64,000 nucleotides of DNA from Daphnia carinata (Eukaryota > Arthropoda > Branchiopoda > Diplostraca > Daphniidae), in the NCBI RefSeq assembly GCF_022539665.2, contig NC_081339.1, positions 7,003,367 to 7,067,366 of the forward strand, read 5' to 3'. Shown piece after piece: positions 41,125 to 52,425 of this stretch. Numbering within the stretch: position 1 is the stretch's first letter; each line of letters starts with the position of its first letter. The position numbers and the translations under genes were made by a program. The notes under the pieces were generated by a model. The model was not told the origin of the DNA. It did not search any database and was given only the letters and a program-made list of their open reading frames with translations.

Positions 41125-41313
41125 CAGCTATAAAATAAATAATTCAAATGAACAAAATATACAACATAGTATGAAATGGCAATTGCTATGCAGTAATCCC
41201 AAAAGTAGAAGCCATAATGTTAAATAAAATTGTATACATCATATTGCAAACATGCAATGTGATATATAAATCTGTTTATCAATTTATTTGAAAAACAAAT
41301 AAATAATATGTTC

Positions 41314-41388
41314 TATCTCTAGCTGGGAATCGAACCCATGTTACTTGATTTCCCAATCCAATGCTCTACCACTGAGCTACTTAAGATA
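41314..41388 (-). tRNA. tRNA-like sequence, possible tRNA gene or pseudogene
   Basis: The minus strand has TATCTTA pairing six of seven with AGAGATA, D-arm TAGCTCAGTGGTAGAGCA, loop TTGGGAA (would be anticodon GGG, Pro), and T-arm TGGG-TTCGATT-CCCA, which is canonical. The anticodon stem has one A-A mismatch plus a G-T pair. It is the most tRNA-like of the modules and has no clear mirror copy. I cannot tell a functional tRNA from a tRNA-derived repeat. Confidence 0.4.
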
Positions 41389-41439
41389 TGAAATAAAGAT
41401 CTTTATCTTCAACATATTAAGGTAGCTATGGCCGACGAG

Positions 41440-41672
41440 TCAATAGAAAACCTAACCCCATTGGGGGGATATAGGGGGGCACATGCCAGAAAGGCAAAGC
41501 GTCCGCCCCACAACACGAAGGTTCCTGGTTCGATTCCCAGTCAGGTCTCCGTTTCCAAAGGCTTCCTACCTTCCCAGGTGTCACGATTCCACGGGGCCAG
41601 TCGAGTTGGGTAACTTCGTGCGAAGCACGCGAACGGATATTTTACCAAATGTTAATCTCAAAAAAAAAAAAA
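41440..41672 (+). mobile_element. SINE-like sequence at the centre of the inverted repeat
   Basis: A tRNA-like head with a good B box GGTTCGATTCC (41528-41538) is followed by a body with the hairpin 'ttcgtgc gaa gcacg' (about 41615-41633) and a 15-nt poly-A tail (41659-41673). This is the architecture of a tRNA-derived SINE. The head's A box is less clear. It lies at the point of symmetry (about 41.5 kb) and has no mirror copy. Confidence 0.5.
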
Positions 41673-41932
41673 AAATTCCAATAAATATTATATGTTACTC
41701 TTTATTGAGTTTATAGTATCTTGTATAATTTACAACGGATCTTAACCGTATCCATTATCCTCTGTTTAGACAGATGATAATAAATGAATGTTAGAAACCT
41801 TGTGCAATGTATCGAATTTCATATATCATGGCTTCTACTTTTGGTATTGTTACATTGCAATTGCCATTTCAGAAACCTTTGAAGATACTATGTTGTATAT
41901 ATTGTTCATTTGAATTATTTATTTTATAGCTG

Positions 41933-42003
41933 AACTCTTTCGGGGACCGATCCCTAATCATTTGACTTACGAAGCCGATGCTCTACCATTGAGCCATGAG
42001 TTA
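41933..42003 (-). repeat. tRNA-like module (right arm, inner)
   Basis: Inverted copy of the module at 41055-41124, with the same D-arm and acceptor and a few substitutions (for example TTCGTAAG for TTTGTAAG in the anticodon region). Confidence 0.5.
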
Positions 42004-42491
42004 TATTTCGCCGACAACCATTTTTGCAAGTGATCTTTAGACAACCTATTAAACATATTAAATAAATATATAATAAACATAATTGTATGGAGTGCATGCT
42101 TGCATACAGCTTTAGCAATGCGTAAGATTTGAAACCCAATCTTCTGGTACCGTAGCTGGACTCTCTACACACAAACTATATAATTTGTGAATTGAATGGT
42201 CAGACTAACCAATGGTACAGCGACCCGTCATCTTTTAAACATTTTCAAAAATATGTGTAACAGTAAAATACATGATATAATATTTATTTGTCAATTTTAA
42301 TTGTTTCTGACATTTGCATCCCCTATTGGATTTGAACCTCTGTCTTCTCATACCCTAGCCGGCCACTCTACAGATATGCTATGAAAGACATACAGCTAGT
42401 GGTCAAAATGACAAATAATATAGCAAGATTAAAATATTAACTATACAATATGTTCGTGCATTGACTCAAGGTATAAAACATTGAAAACGTA

Positions 42492-42563
42492 AGTGACTAT
42501 AGCTCAAGGGTTGAGCATTGGCAAGCTACGCTGAAGATTAGGGTTCGATACCCCATAGTTACT
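42492..42563 (+). repeat. tRNA-like module (right arm, outer)
   Basis: Inverted copy of 40504-40574 and better preserved. Acceptor AGTGACT/AGTTACT, D-arm GCTC/GAGC, anticodon stem TTGGC/GCTGA around loop AAGCTAC (a GCT anticodon would be Ser), B box GGTTCGATACC. Position 33 is A, which argues against a functional tRNA. Confidence 0.5.
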
Positions 42564-44794
42564 AAAAACTCAATAGGTGTAATAGTGTGTATATGTGTTG
42601 TGTGTAATGTCAATTGTATGTGTGAATCAGATATAATAAAATGTATCAATATCAAATGATTGTGTCAATGTACTAAGTTATTGAAAATACAGAAAATTAA
42701 ACAATTATTACAGTGATTCTTCTAATCTACACGGAGTTAAATCACAACATAATCGGCATTAAATTAACACATATAATCATTTCACTCATCAAACGCGTGC
42801 ACAGTGTAGACATCAGAACAAATGAAAATTGAATAAATTTAGCGAAGAAAAAAAAAAAAAAATGAAAAATACAAGTTTTCACCACTCAGTTTCGTCATGT
42901 ATTTCACTGTGAATCTACAAAGTAATGGTAGAGTGCAACTCTACACTTACTATAGCGCAGATATTATAAAGAGTATACTTTGCTCAAGACAAAATCTCAT
43001 TTGTTGCAAGATAAGCTCAACCTGTTTACTAATATAAGAGCATGACATTGAGACAGAATTATGTTATATTACGAATTGTCAAACATATATGATTTATACT
43101 TGTCTGCTTAACAGCTGCAGGTGCAGATATGTTACATTTTTTTTGTTCTTCATAATTTATTGAGCAGGTAACTGCCTGTTTTTAATTTACTAATTTTCGT
43201 CAAATTTTGTTTAATTTATAACCCATTTTCAATAAATTAAATTTCTTTTTTAAACACATAAATAAACAAACTTTTACTGAACAGTGAATTGATTTAACTA
43301 CCGACTTTTAAATCAATAACTATTATTATACCACAACATAAGTAACATTTAATTTCAATCTTTTTTCTTACAACACCCGTCAACGCCTTTTTAATCAAGT
43401 ACCAATATCCTCCACCTTGATCATTAGAAGTGCTTTATATTTTACATCGATTATTTATATTATTTCGCGGTATTATTTCCTTTTCTGTGGGGTGGCGTAT
43501 TAAGTAAAACCCAATCGGAAAGAAATATTTTATGAATTTCAATTCCTAATAAATCGCTTACTAATATCTTTTTTCGCTGAGCATTAATTTTTAATTTATA
43601 ACAATATGTCTCACTTTCCAACATTCCCATCCCCAGTTTATTTAACAACTTTGTTATTCTAGTCAGTTTGTATAAAAAAAAAAAAAACATTTCCAGCTTG
43701 TAGACGAAAACTACATGGACGTACGAATGTTCTCTGAATCACTTCACCGTCATTTCAAGCGATAATCTACAGTGTAGATCATTAATATCGATCATCATTA
43801 GTGTAGATTCTACATTAATGCATATCGCTTGCAGTTGAACAAAACTACTGAATATTTTTTTTTTAAATGCTGAATTGAATGAAATGCAACTCACGGTTCT
43901 GGTCTGAATTTCGCGATCAAGGAGGATTTCTAAGACTCCGTTGTTTTCTGTGCTCAAGGCTTTACATATTGGTATTTTATGTTTACATGCTGAACTATAT
44001 CCCACAACCATTTTAACCCTGCGGCAGGTCCTCGTGAATGGAGTTTGATTCTGCCACATCTTCGCCTTCAAGTCTTCAATATTCTAAAACAATCAAAGGT
44101 GAATTAAATGCCAAATAAAGAATCGTTAACATGAAATTTGCAAATATGTACCGGTATCCTTGGTTTGCATAGCTTTCTACACTCAGAAAAAACTGAGCTG
44201 AGGACTCATGTGCAGACATGTTTGTGAGACAGCGTTGCAATACATCCAATCCGTTGAGAAAAACTGGAAGACCAATGAGCCCCACACCCGTATCGCTCGA
44301 ACCGGTTTCTTGTTCAGCGGGTTGCTCATTCTTGCCAATGGGTCAGGGTGGAAGGGTTACTGCCCCATCACCATTTAGCGGGTTGTCAAATCTTGGTTAG
44401 CAACCCAATCGCACGCGATTATTATTTTATTCACATATTATTCAAGTTACTAAACCATACTTTAAAAAAAGATTATGCAAACATACAACAAATTAGTAAG
44501 TGTTAGTAAAAAGGCACCAACTTAATACTTGGCATAAAACCAATGAAAGCAGAACTACATTACCCGATACACTAATCCCAACCCGGTGCAAAAAAGCAAA
44601 CAAACCGTGAATGAACCGTGGTATACAGGTGTAGTGAATTTGCGTACTCAGTAAAAGTTAAACCATACGCCGTAATGTATAAAGGAAAATAACGGTAAGG
44701 AATAAATGACAAGAGCAACATATTTGTATCACACACGAATAACACGGAATAAAGTAGAAAAATGCCAATAGACAATATTCAACCGTATGTGTAA

Positions 44795-45430
44795 ATTGTG
44801 TGAAGTCGAAACGTACAATTTGTTAGTAGAAAAATGGTTTGCGAACGACGATTACGGTTAATAATTGCATAAAACAGTGAAAGAAAATGGTTGAGATAGT
44901 GTTGTGCAAAAGTAACGAATTGAGGTGGACTACGCTTACGCCATACTTAAGGTAGTTTTAATCTTAACTTAAGAACTACTTATCCTTAACTTAGTCTACG
45001 TTTTCTATTTTATCTACACTTATCTTATTACCCAACAAAATACGGTTTGACATGTGCAACAAAGTAACACCAGTGCAGCGGCAAAACCCAGTGCTTTTTT
45101 AAGTGTGGTGATTGGTGTATCCACAAATGACGAAACATATTCAGCTTGTGAACGGAAACTACAACCATGTGCGGTAATTGTGTGAATCACTACACCAGAA
45201 GTAAGGGCGAGACGTCTACACTAGTGCATGTCGTGCAGGTGAATGGGGTACTGAGCTGGAAAAAGCCAAACGGAGTTTTGCATTTTTTTTGTTTTTCATT
45301 TGCCTAAGGTTATTCATCTATTCTACGTCATTACATCTCTTAGGTTAAATGACGGGGAATGGACATATTCTTGGTCTCCACATGCAAATAAAAACCTTTT
45401 CCTTCGACAGCTGTTGACCTTCAATTGCAC
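44795..45430 (-). repeat. Extra copy of the outer-arm block inside the right arm
   Basis: This stretch repeats, in the same orientation, the outer block at about 47565-48175. Shared strings include 'aaagaaaatggt.gagatagtgttgtgcaaaagtaacga' and 'gtgaatcactacaccagaa'. It is flanked on both sides by copies of the 'ggtgcaaaaaagcaaacaaaccgtgaatga' tail (about 44585 and 45450). The left arm lacks it. Confidence 0.7.
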
Positions 45431-45689
45431 AAAGATCTTCCGTGCCGACCGGTGCAAAAAAGCAAACAAACCGTGAATGAAACGTGGGGTGCAGGAGCAG
45501 TGAATTTGCATCTTCAGTGAAAGGTGAAACCATAAGCAATAATGCTTGAGGGAATAGAATGGGAATAAAAAAGGAACGAGGGAAACATCTTTTAATCACG
45601 CAAATCAAAATACGAAATTAAGTAAGTCAACGCCAATTAGGCAATACTCAACCGTACCATCTTTGTTGCCATAGTCCTTATGGACGTGA

Positions 45690-47375
45690 ATCTCGGGGCT
45701 GAGCGGCTACCCTCGTTGCTCCAGCGGCGATCCACGACGTCCAGTGGTCCTCTTCGGTGTGGTGGAGCCCTCCTACATACACAAAAATAAAATCATAGGG
45801 TAGAACTTAAAGCTTACAATGAAATACTTGACAATTTTGGGCGACAATCCTGGTAGCTCCGACGGCGAAACTCGATGTCCAATGATCCTCTTCAATGGTG
45901 GTGGAGGCCTCTTGGGTACGTAAAAAAAACATGGTTAGACATTTAATTTAAAAATAATATACCTGAATATCCGTGACGACGCTCTCGGTGCTCCAGCTCT
46001 TCGGCGGTGGTAGGGCCCTCCTAAATACAAAACAAATAAAATAGAATCATGCTGTAAAATTTAAAACTTTCAAATACTTGACAATTTTAGGCGACAACCA
46101 CGGCAGCTCTGACGGCGAACCTCGTTGGCCTATGGCCCTCTTCGGTGGTGATGTGGGCCATCCTAAATACATTAAAAAAAAAACATGATTAGATACTTAA
46201 ACGTGTAAACATATTTCTACAACATCCACCGTGACGACCTCGTAGGTCCAGCGACGATCCTCGATGTCCAGCATCCTCTTCGATGGTGGTGAGGCCCTTC
46301 TAAGTACATAAGAAAAAAAATAAGATCACAGTGTAACACTTAAAACTCACAATGAAATACTTGACAATTTTGGGCGACGATCCTGGTGGCTCCGACAGCG
46401 TCCAACATCCTCTTCGATGGTGGTGGAGCCCTCCTAAAAATATGAAAACCAAATAAAATCATAGCGTAAAACTTAAAACTTTCAATTTAATACTTGGTTA
46501 TGTTGGGCGACAATTTTAATACCTCCGACGACGAACCTCGTTGTCCAATGGTCCTCTTCGGCGATGATGGAACCCTCCTAAATAAATTTAAAAGAAAAAC
46601 ATGGTTAGATAATTAAACATATAAGACATATACCTGGAACATCTATGGCGACGATGTCGGTGCTTCAGCGTCCTCTTCGGTGGTGGTGAGGCCTTCTTAC
46701 ATACATATAAAAAAACATGATTAACACTTGAACGATTTTTAAAAAATACTTCAATACCCGTACCGCCAATCTCGTTGCTCCAGCGGCGAACCTCGATGTC
46801 CAGCTTCCTCTTCCATGGTGATGAGGCCCTCCTAAACACATAAAAACAAAATAAAATCTTAGTTCAAAACTTACAACTTTTAATGAAATACTTGACAATA
46901 TTGGGCGAAGATCCAGGTGGCTCCAACAGCGAACCTCGTTATCCGATGGCTCTCTTCGCTGATGGTATGGAACCCCCCCCCTAAATACATTTAAAAAAAA
47001 ATCGATTAGACACTTAAAATTGTTAAAGAAATACCTGGCAACCCTTGGCGACTTCGGCGGCGATCCCCGACGTCCAGTAATCCTCCTCGGTGGTGTTGCC
47101 AACCCTTCTAGACACAGATAAATACATAGAACATATTGAGACACTTAAAATTTTTAAATACCTTGCAATTTTACGCTAGGAATCTGGTAGTGACCCTCGT
47201 TGTCCAACGGTCCCCTTGGTTGGTGATGTGGCCCTTCTACATCCATAAAATAAAAAAAAACATGGTTAGACATTTAATTTTTAAATATATACCTCAGAAT
47301 CCTGGGCGATATTCTAGTGGCTGCGACGGCGATCCTCGTTGTCCGGTGTCCTCTTCGACCCCAGAGATTGCCCTC
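45690..47375 (-). repeat. 13-unit exon-like tandem array, right arm
   Basis: Inverted counterpart of the left-arm array. Thirteen units can be counted from the core 'cctcttcg.tggtggtg.gg.cc' at about 45751, 45888, 46000, 46137, 46265, 46408, 46552, 46671, 46808, 46951, 47084, 47211 and 47350. Read on the minus strand, blocks again start after TAG and end before GTAT. The unit number equals that of the left arm. Confidence 0.8.
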
Positions 47376-48610
47376 CTGATTTTAGAGAAGCGAGAAAAAA
47401 AAACATTTTTTTTTTGAATATTTGAACTTCAATAAGTTTCGTCTTAATTCTAAGAGGCATCAGGTACACAAATTACAGTTATATTGGATAAAAAGTTCCT
47501 GAAAAAAGAAATTGGTTATTAATCGTTAATTAATGATCAGGAGGTTGTTTGGATTGGCGGTTCATGTGTAAATTGTGTGAAACAGTTGAAACGTGCAATT
47601 GTTTGTAAAAAAAATGGTTTCCGTGCGACGACTACTGTAAATAATTGCATAAAACAGTGAAAGAAAATGGTAGAGATAGTGTTGTGCAAAAGTAACGAAC
47701 TGAGATGAACTACGCTTACGCTTACACCTTACTTAAAGTAGCTTTAATTTTAACTTTAGACCTACTTATCCTTAACTTAATCTAGGTTTTCTATTCTAGC
47801 TAGACTTATCTTACTACCCAACAAAATGCGGTTTGATATGTGCAACTAAACACCAGTGCTTTTTGAAGTGCGTGATTGGTGTATCGACAAATGGCGAAAC
47901 ATATCCAGCTTGTGAACGGAAACTACAACCACGTGCGGAAACTGTGTGAATCACTACACCAGAATTAAGAACGAGAGATCTACACTAGTGCATGTCGTGC
48001 AGGTGAATGGGCTACTGAGAAAATGCAAAACGGGGTTTTGATTTTTTGTATTTCAATCGCCTAAGGTTATTCACCTACTCTACGTCATTGCATCTATTTG
48101 GTCAAATGAGGGGGAATGGACATATTCTCGATCTCCACATGCAAATACAACCTTTTTCTTTCGACAGCTGTTGACCTTCAGAATTATGTCTCTACCCTAC
48201 ACTTTTCTTCCGGCAAAGTCAAGATGTGACACGTGTCTGCGAGTATTTAAGGCGGTAGCCAAATGGAAACTTCCGCAGTTGCACAAGGTTCTTCCACTGC
48301 ACCTGTCTTACCATTCCATCCAATGCCGTCGTCGGAGGCTTCGCATGTCTGGTAAATAGATTCTTTCAGTTTTTTTCTAGATTGTCTTATTGCGAACCAC
48401 ACGTCAATGTCGACTTTGTGTGATTGTTGTTTTCTATTTTTTCTGCATAATCTAAACTTTGTCATGCTTTTGTTACTTCAAGTATTCATTTTTGGATTCT
48501 ACCGAAATGTGGGACGTGACGGTCTTTGATGTAACTGACGGGAGTGCTTCCTGAACAATTGCTGGTCAGGCTGCCGTAAACTCGGTAACTATCACTCGGT
48601 GACGCTTAAT

Positions 48611-49607
48611 TATTATAACCTGAACAATTATAGCTATTTGTTATTAATAATAATTTAAAATCCTATGTTACATACCTCTAGATGCGAGTTCTTTGAAAAG
48701 TGCTGAAAGAGTTTTTTGAGGATTTTTCGTGAGGCGACATCTGCTACGTTCTTTCACTGTGCATGTGCGTTGCAGCCAGCAAAACCTTACTGGCCCGAAG
48801 CAAACCGGTTAGCAGACGTCGGTTTAGGAGATTGGTACTACCAAATTGTGGATCAGTTATAATGATATGTAAAATTTTTTTGTACGTATGGTTAACTTAC
48901 GTCGAGATGTTAATCTGGTTGAAATTAATCTGTAATTGTTAATATTAAATTTGTAAAATTATTAATGAAATATAATTTTAAAAAAAGCATAATAATTAAA
49001 ATAATTAATATACTCATTATTAACATCCGCATCTTTAAATGCTAAATAAAAAATATGAAATATTTAGTTAAAATTATTTAAGACAAATATCAACTGGTAG
49101 ACTATTGGAAAATATTCTACTTAGCAAAGGCAAAATTTTAGGTAGAAAACAAACTCTCGGGAAGACTGTTTTCTGGGATTTAAAAATACGTGCAAATTTT
49201 AAGTACCATATAGCAACAAAAAAAAATGAGAAAAGAAAAAAGGTTTGAAGCTACAACCTGTTTTTTTTCTGACAGTTGAAAAATAACGCAGAGAGCAACG
49301 TTGCTCCCCGTAGATCCAAGCACCACCACACCACGTTGCTATAAATAGGAGCTATGTCTCTTGTCTTGGTTTTCATTTTACTCCGTATCAGCTCGCCAAT
49401 CCAATTGGACACGAATCCCAGGACAATTGTAAAAGAAAAAAGGAAAAAAAAAAGTAAGTTAAAAGTATTTTTTTTACGTCTTAATTATTGAGAACTTACT
49501 GTAAGAGTGGTCACGCCATGCCGGTCAATATTACTACGAATAGGATATATGAAACACTTCAAATTGATTCACCCCATGTTTGTAAATAGAAACAGCTTCC
49601 GGCAGTT
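48611..49607. other. AT-rich spacer and 5' flank
   Basis: Extremely AT-rich from about 48.6 to 49.1 kb, with no gene. From about 49.3 kb it is the 5' region of the next gene: TATAAATAG at about 49340 could be a TATA box, a possible donor is at 49454, and an acceptor (TAAATAG) is at 49582-49588 before the ATG. Confidence 0.45.
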
Positions 49608-51584
49608 ATGGAAGACTCAGGCAATAAGCTGGCGACCACCATCATAGACGAAAATTTGATTGGCAAACGTCACGAATTCGATGGTCCATTCGGTAAAAGG
49701 CACGTCATCTACTGCGATTACACTGCGTCGGGCAAGCCATTGCACTCAATCGAATCATTCATCATGAAAGAGGTTCTGCCAGTCTATGGTAATACTCACA
49801 CGACGACTTCCATTACTTCGGTACAGACGACACTCTTCAGGGACGAGGCTAGAGAAATTCTACGACACGCAGTTGGAGCGTCCGAAAATGATGCACTAAT
49901 ATTTGCAGGCAGTGGTTGCACAGGTGCGATTCACAAGCTAGTAGGTAGCCTCCATCTAGCTGAACGTCCAATTATCTTCGTCGGTGCAAGTGACCATCAC
50001 TCGAATCTGTTACCCTGGAGAGAAATAGCATCAAGAATTATTCGCATCCAAGAAGACTTAAAGGGCCTGCTAGACACCGACGCACTGGAACATTCATTAA
50101 AGATAGCCCGCAAAGAAAATCGGAAAATGATTGGATGTTTCGCAGTAGCTTCGAATATCACTGGCACGCTTTATCAAGACATGAAAATCACCGCATTACT
50201 CCACCAGTACGGAGCTCTTTCCTTCTGGGACTATGCCACAGCAGCTCCCTACGTCAAAATAGCTATGAATCCTACCTCGGCGACATATCCATCAGGTGTA
50301 GCTCACAAGGACGCCATTTACTTTTCGATGCACAAATTTGTTGGCGGCGTTCAAACACCTGGTATCCTGGTTGTCAAAAAATCTCTTCTTAAGAATCACG
50401 TTCCACACGGAGCCGGCGGCGGGACGGTCCTCTTTGTCGACCGAAACAGCCACGTTTACACGCGTGATATCGAAATGCGTGAAGAAGGCGGTACTCCAGC
50501 TATCGTGGAAAACATCAGGGCCGGCCTAGTAATGAAATTAAAAGAAAGCGTCACTGCTGAGTGGATTATGAAGAGAGAGGAGACTCTTAATAAACTCGCC
50601 TTTCAAAAATGGCAAAATGTTCCAGAACTGATTATCCTAGGAAGCATAACAGCACCGCGATTGTCCGTCTTCTCATTCGTCGTCCGTCACTTGGACACCG
50701 GCTATTACTTGCATCACAACTTTGTTTGTGCGTTGCTCAACGACATTTATGGCATTCAAGCCCGAGGTGGTTGCGCTTGTGCCGGACCGTACGCCCAAGA
50801 TTTGCTCGGAATGAATGAAACTCTTACTGACCTATTCCAAGAAATGATTGTCGACGCTGAAGATGGCCATTATTACGATATCCTGAGGCCGGGCTTTACG
50901 CGATTAAATCTTCCCTATTTTGCCCCTGATTCAGAAATTGATTACATCATCAAGGCTGTTGTGGCAATAGCTAAACACGGATGGACCATGTTGCCTTACT
51001 ACCGAACGAATATTGATACTGGAGAATGGCATCATCACAACCCAAAATTAGTGAGTAATACTATATTCTTGATTAACTTTGTCAAAGCATTTATATAATT
51101 GAAAACGATTGGTGATTTTCAGTTACCAAACGCCAATCGAAAATGTTTAGCCGAATTCGACTTCCGCGTAATTCGCAAACCAGTGAGCCACATCGAAGAA
51201 TCCAACGTAGCAACTGAAACGCCAATCGATTACGAAGATTACCTTCGAAAAGGAAATGATATTTTCCGATTAGCTATGGAAGATGACTGCGTAATTAATC
51301 AAACAGAGCAGCAACTTCATTTCGACAACAACCCTAAGGCAAACAAGTTGCGTTGGTTTCTTTTCCCTAATGAAGCCAATAATAAGAAACCCTTAAATGG
51401 CAAAGTGACTCCACCCTTCACGCCTCGTCGATACGCTAAAATTATAGCACAATGTGAATACCATTTGCAACATTACTCGACCTTGCAAAAAGAAGACAAT
51501 TTGTACGAATTAGCTCCAGTAACAACCAACAAGCGTATGCTGCGTTTTCGCAATCGGCGCAAGTGTTTCCCAGGAACTTCGTAA
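49608..51584 (+). CDS. Class V aminotransferase, cysteine-desulfurase-like
   Basis: PLP-dependent enzyme of the NifS/SufS fold. It probably abstracts sulfur (or selenium) from cysteine, but the substrate is unproven. Two exons: 49608-51050 (one block of 481 codons) and 51123-51584, giving 634 aa plus TAA. Motifs: YCDYTASGKPL at the entry, SDHHSN (cofactor-contact His), SFWDYATAAPY with the Asp that binds the PLP pyridine, FSMHKFVGG with Schiff-base Lys K243, and ARGGCACAGP with the catalytic Cys (C391 by alignment to RxGxxCAxP). The last about 150 residues (LPNANRKC onward) match no domain I know. It is not a Mo-cofactor sulfurase, since no MOSC domain is seen. The long first exon contrasts with the neighbours' short exons. 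A 5' UTR intron probably precedes the ATG (acceptor at about 49588). Confidence 0.85.
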
Positions 51585-51983
51585 GGCCTTAAAGCTTTAC
51601 ATGCCAATAATTAGACACCACGTAGATCCATAGAATATCCTTATGAATTTGATAAATAAACTTTATGAACAATTCTATTTTTACTGAACTTCCATGCGAC
51701 TAGAAATATCAGGCACTTAAACTCTAATCGATGTAAACGGGGTTTAAGTCTGCCCAAAATAAAATTTAAACTCTTGTTTGGCTAATGGGATAATTTAAAA
51801 CCTACTTAAAAAAACAAATCACGTAGAAATGAGTAGTTTTCAACTGACAGTTTTAGATAGTCAACAAGGGTTACACAACTTGCAGAGACGGAAATCCAGT
51901 TTCGGTAGCGCTTTTAAATTACTTAAAAAGGGAATAACTGAAAAGAAACTCGTTCCTTCCTGACGATCAACCCCTCCGATAAC

Positions 51984-52425
51984 GTGTGTGATCAATTTAA
52001 CTATCAATTTCGTGTCGGAGACCACATAGATAACGAAGGAATTTTACGACGCATGAAAATGTATACAAACTATCGAATCCCAGACAATAACAGGGGACAT
52101 TTAAATACCGCAGAAAACCATTTCAACAATTTAAGCACTCCCAGCAAAAACATAGCAATTCCGGCACTTCAAATGTTAAAGAGATAAGACATTCAACAAG
52201 CCTGTCAGCACGCGTTATTTTGCGCAGTTAGCTAATGGTGGTCCCTGGACTATACACAGAAAAGACAAATTACCGCAACAAATCTCGTTCTCCAAGTTTC
52301 GCATACCGCGAAAACGATTGATTGCGAATCGATTAGGCTTGGTGAAAACACAGCTTAACATCTCGGCCACGACTAAGCAATTACAATGCAACGAGGGAAT
52401 GCGCAACCTATTAACCCATCAATAG
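51984..52425 (+). pseudogene. Decayed coding-like segment, unrecognised
   Basis: An open frame 51984-52187 starts without ATG (FNYQFRVGDHIDNEGIL...). After a gap and a good acceptor-like TTTTGCGCAG, a second open stretch of about 68 codons starts at 52227 (LANGGPWTIHRKDK...) and ends at TAG. Composition looks protein-like, but no start, donor or family is visible. It could be a broken lineage-specific gene. Confidence 0.3.

Larger units (their letters stand above)
35360..41250 (+). repeat. Left arm of the inverted repeat
   Basis: Order from outer end to centre: outer AT-rich block (35.4-36.58 kb), 13-unit exon-like array (36.59-38.35 kb), a 'tail' with a long T-rich open frame (38.35-38.6 kb), a block containing 'gatcgggttgc' (38.77-39.05 kb), mixed AT-rich sequence (39.1-40.2 kb), then tRNA-like modules (40.5-41.13 kb). 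Each has a counterpart in the right arm. Confidence 0.75.
35360..48610. mobile_element. Roughly 13 kb inverted-repeat (foldback-like) locus
   Basis: The left part matches the reverse complement of the right part, segment by segment in the same order. Examples: 35441-35900 with 48060-48520, 35940-36480 with 47440-48020, 36591-38345 with 45690-47375, 38770-39060 with 44060-44420, 39100-39660 with 43460-44060, 40250-40600 with 42470-42780, 40600-41200 with 41840-42470. The arms differ by many substitutions and indels, so they are an old duplication rather than one sequence read twice. No transposase, integrase, reverse transcriptase or polymerase motif was recognised, so the mobile-element label rests on structure alone. 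End points are approximate because similarity fades beyond 35441 and 48520. No clear target-site duplication was found. Confidence 0.75.
41790..48610 (-). repeat. Right arm of the inverted repeat
   Basis: Reads, from the outer (right) end inward on the minus strand, the same series of blocks as the left arm. It is about 0.9 kb longer because of an internal duplication at about 44.79-45.43 kb. That shift explains why outer blocks are symmetric about 41.98 kb but inner blocks about 41.53 kb. Confidence 0.75.

Noticed and set aside
35360-48610. Palindrome considered a pure assembly artefact
   Set aside because: Arms differ by many subst/indels, one arm has a private 0.9 kb block, and the centre has a unique SINE-like insert; an artefact would give near-identical arms. 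Long-read support is still not shown.
35360-48610. Maverick/Polinton or piggyBac-type transposon
   Set aside because: No integrase, polymerase B, protease, capsid or transposase motif was found in any frame.
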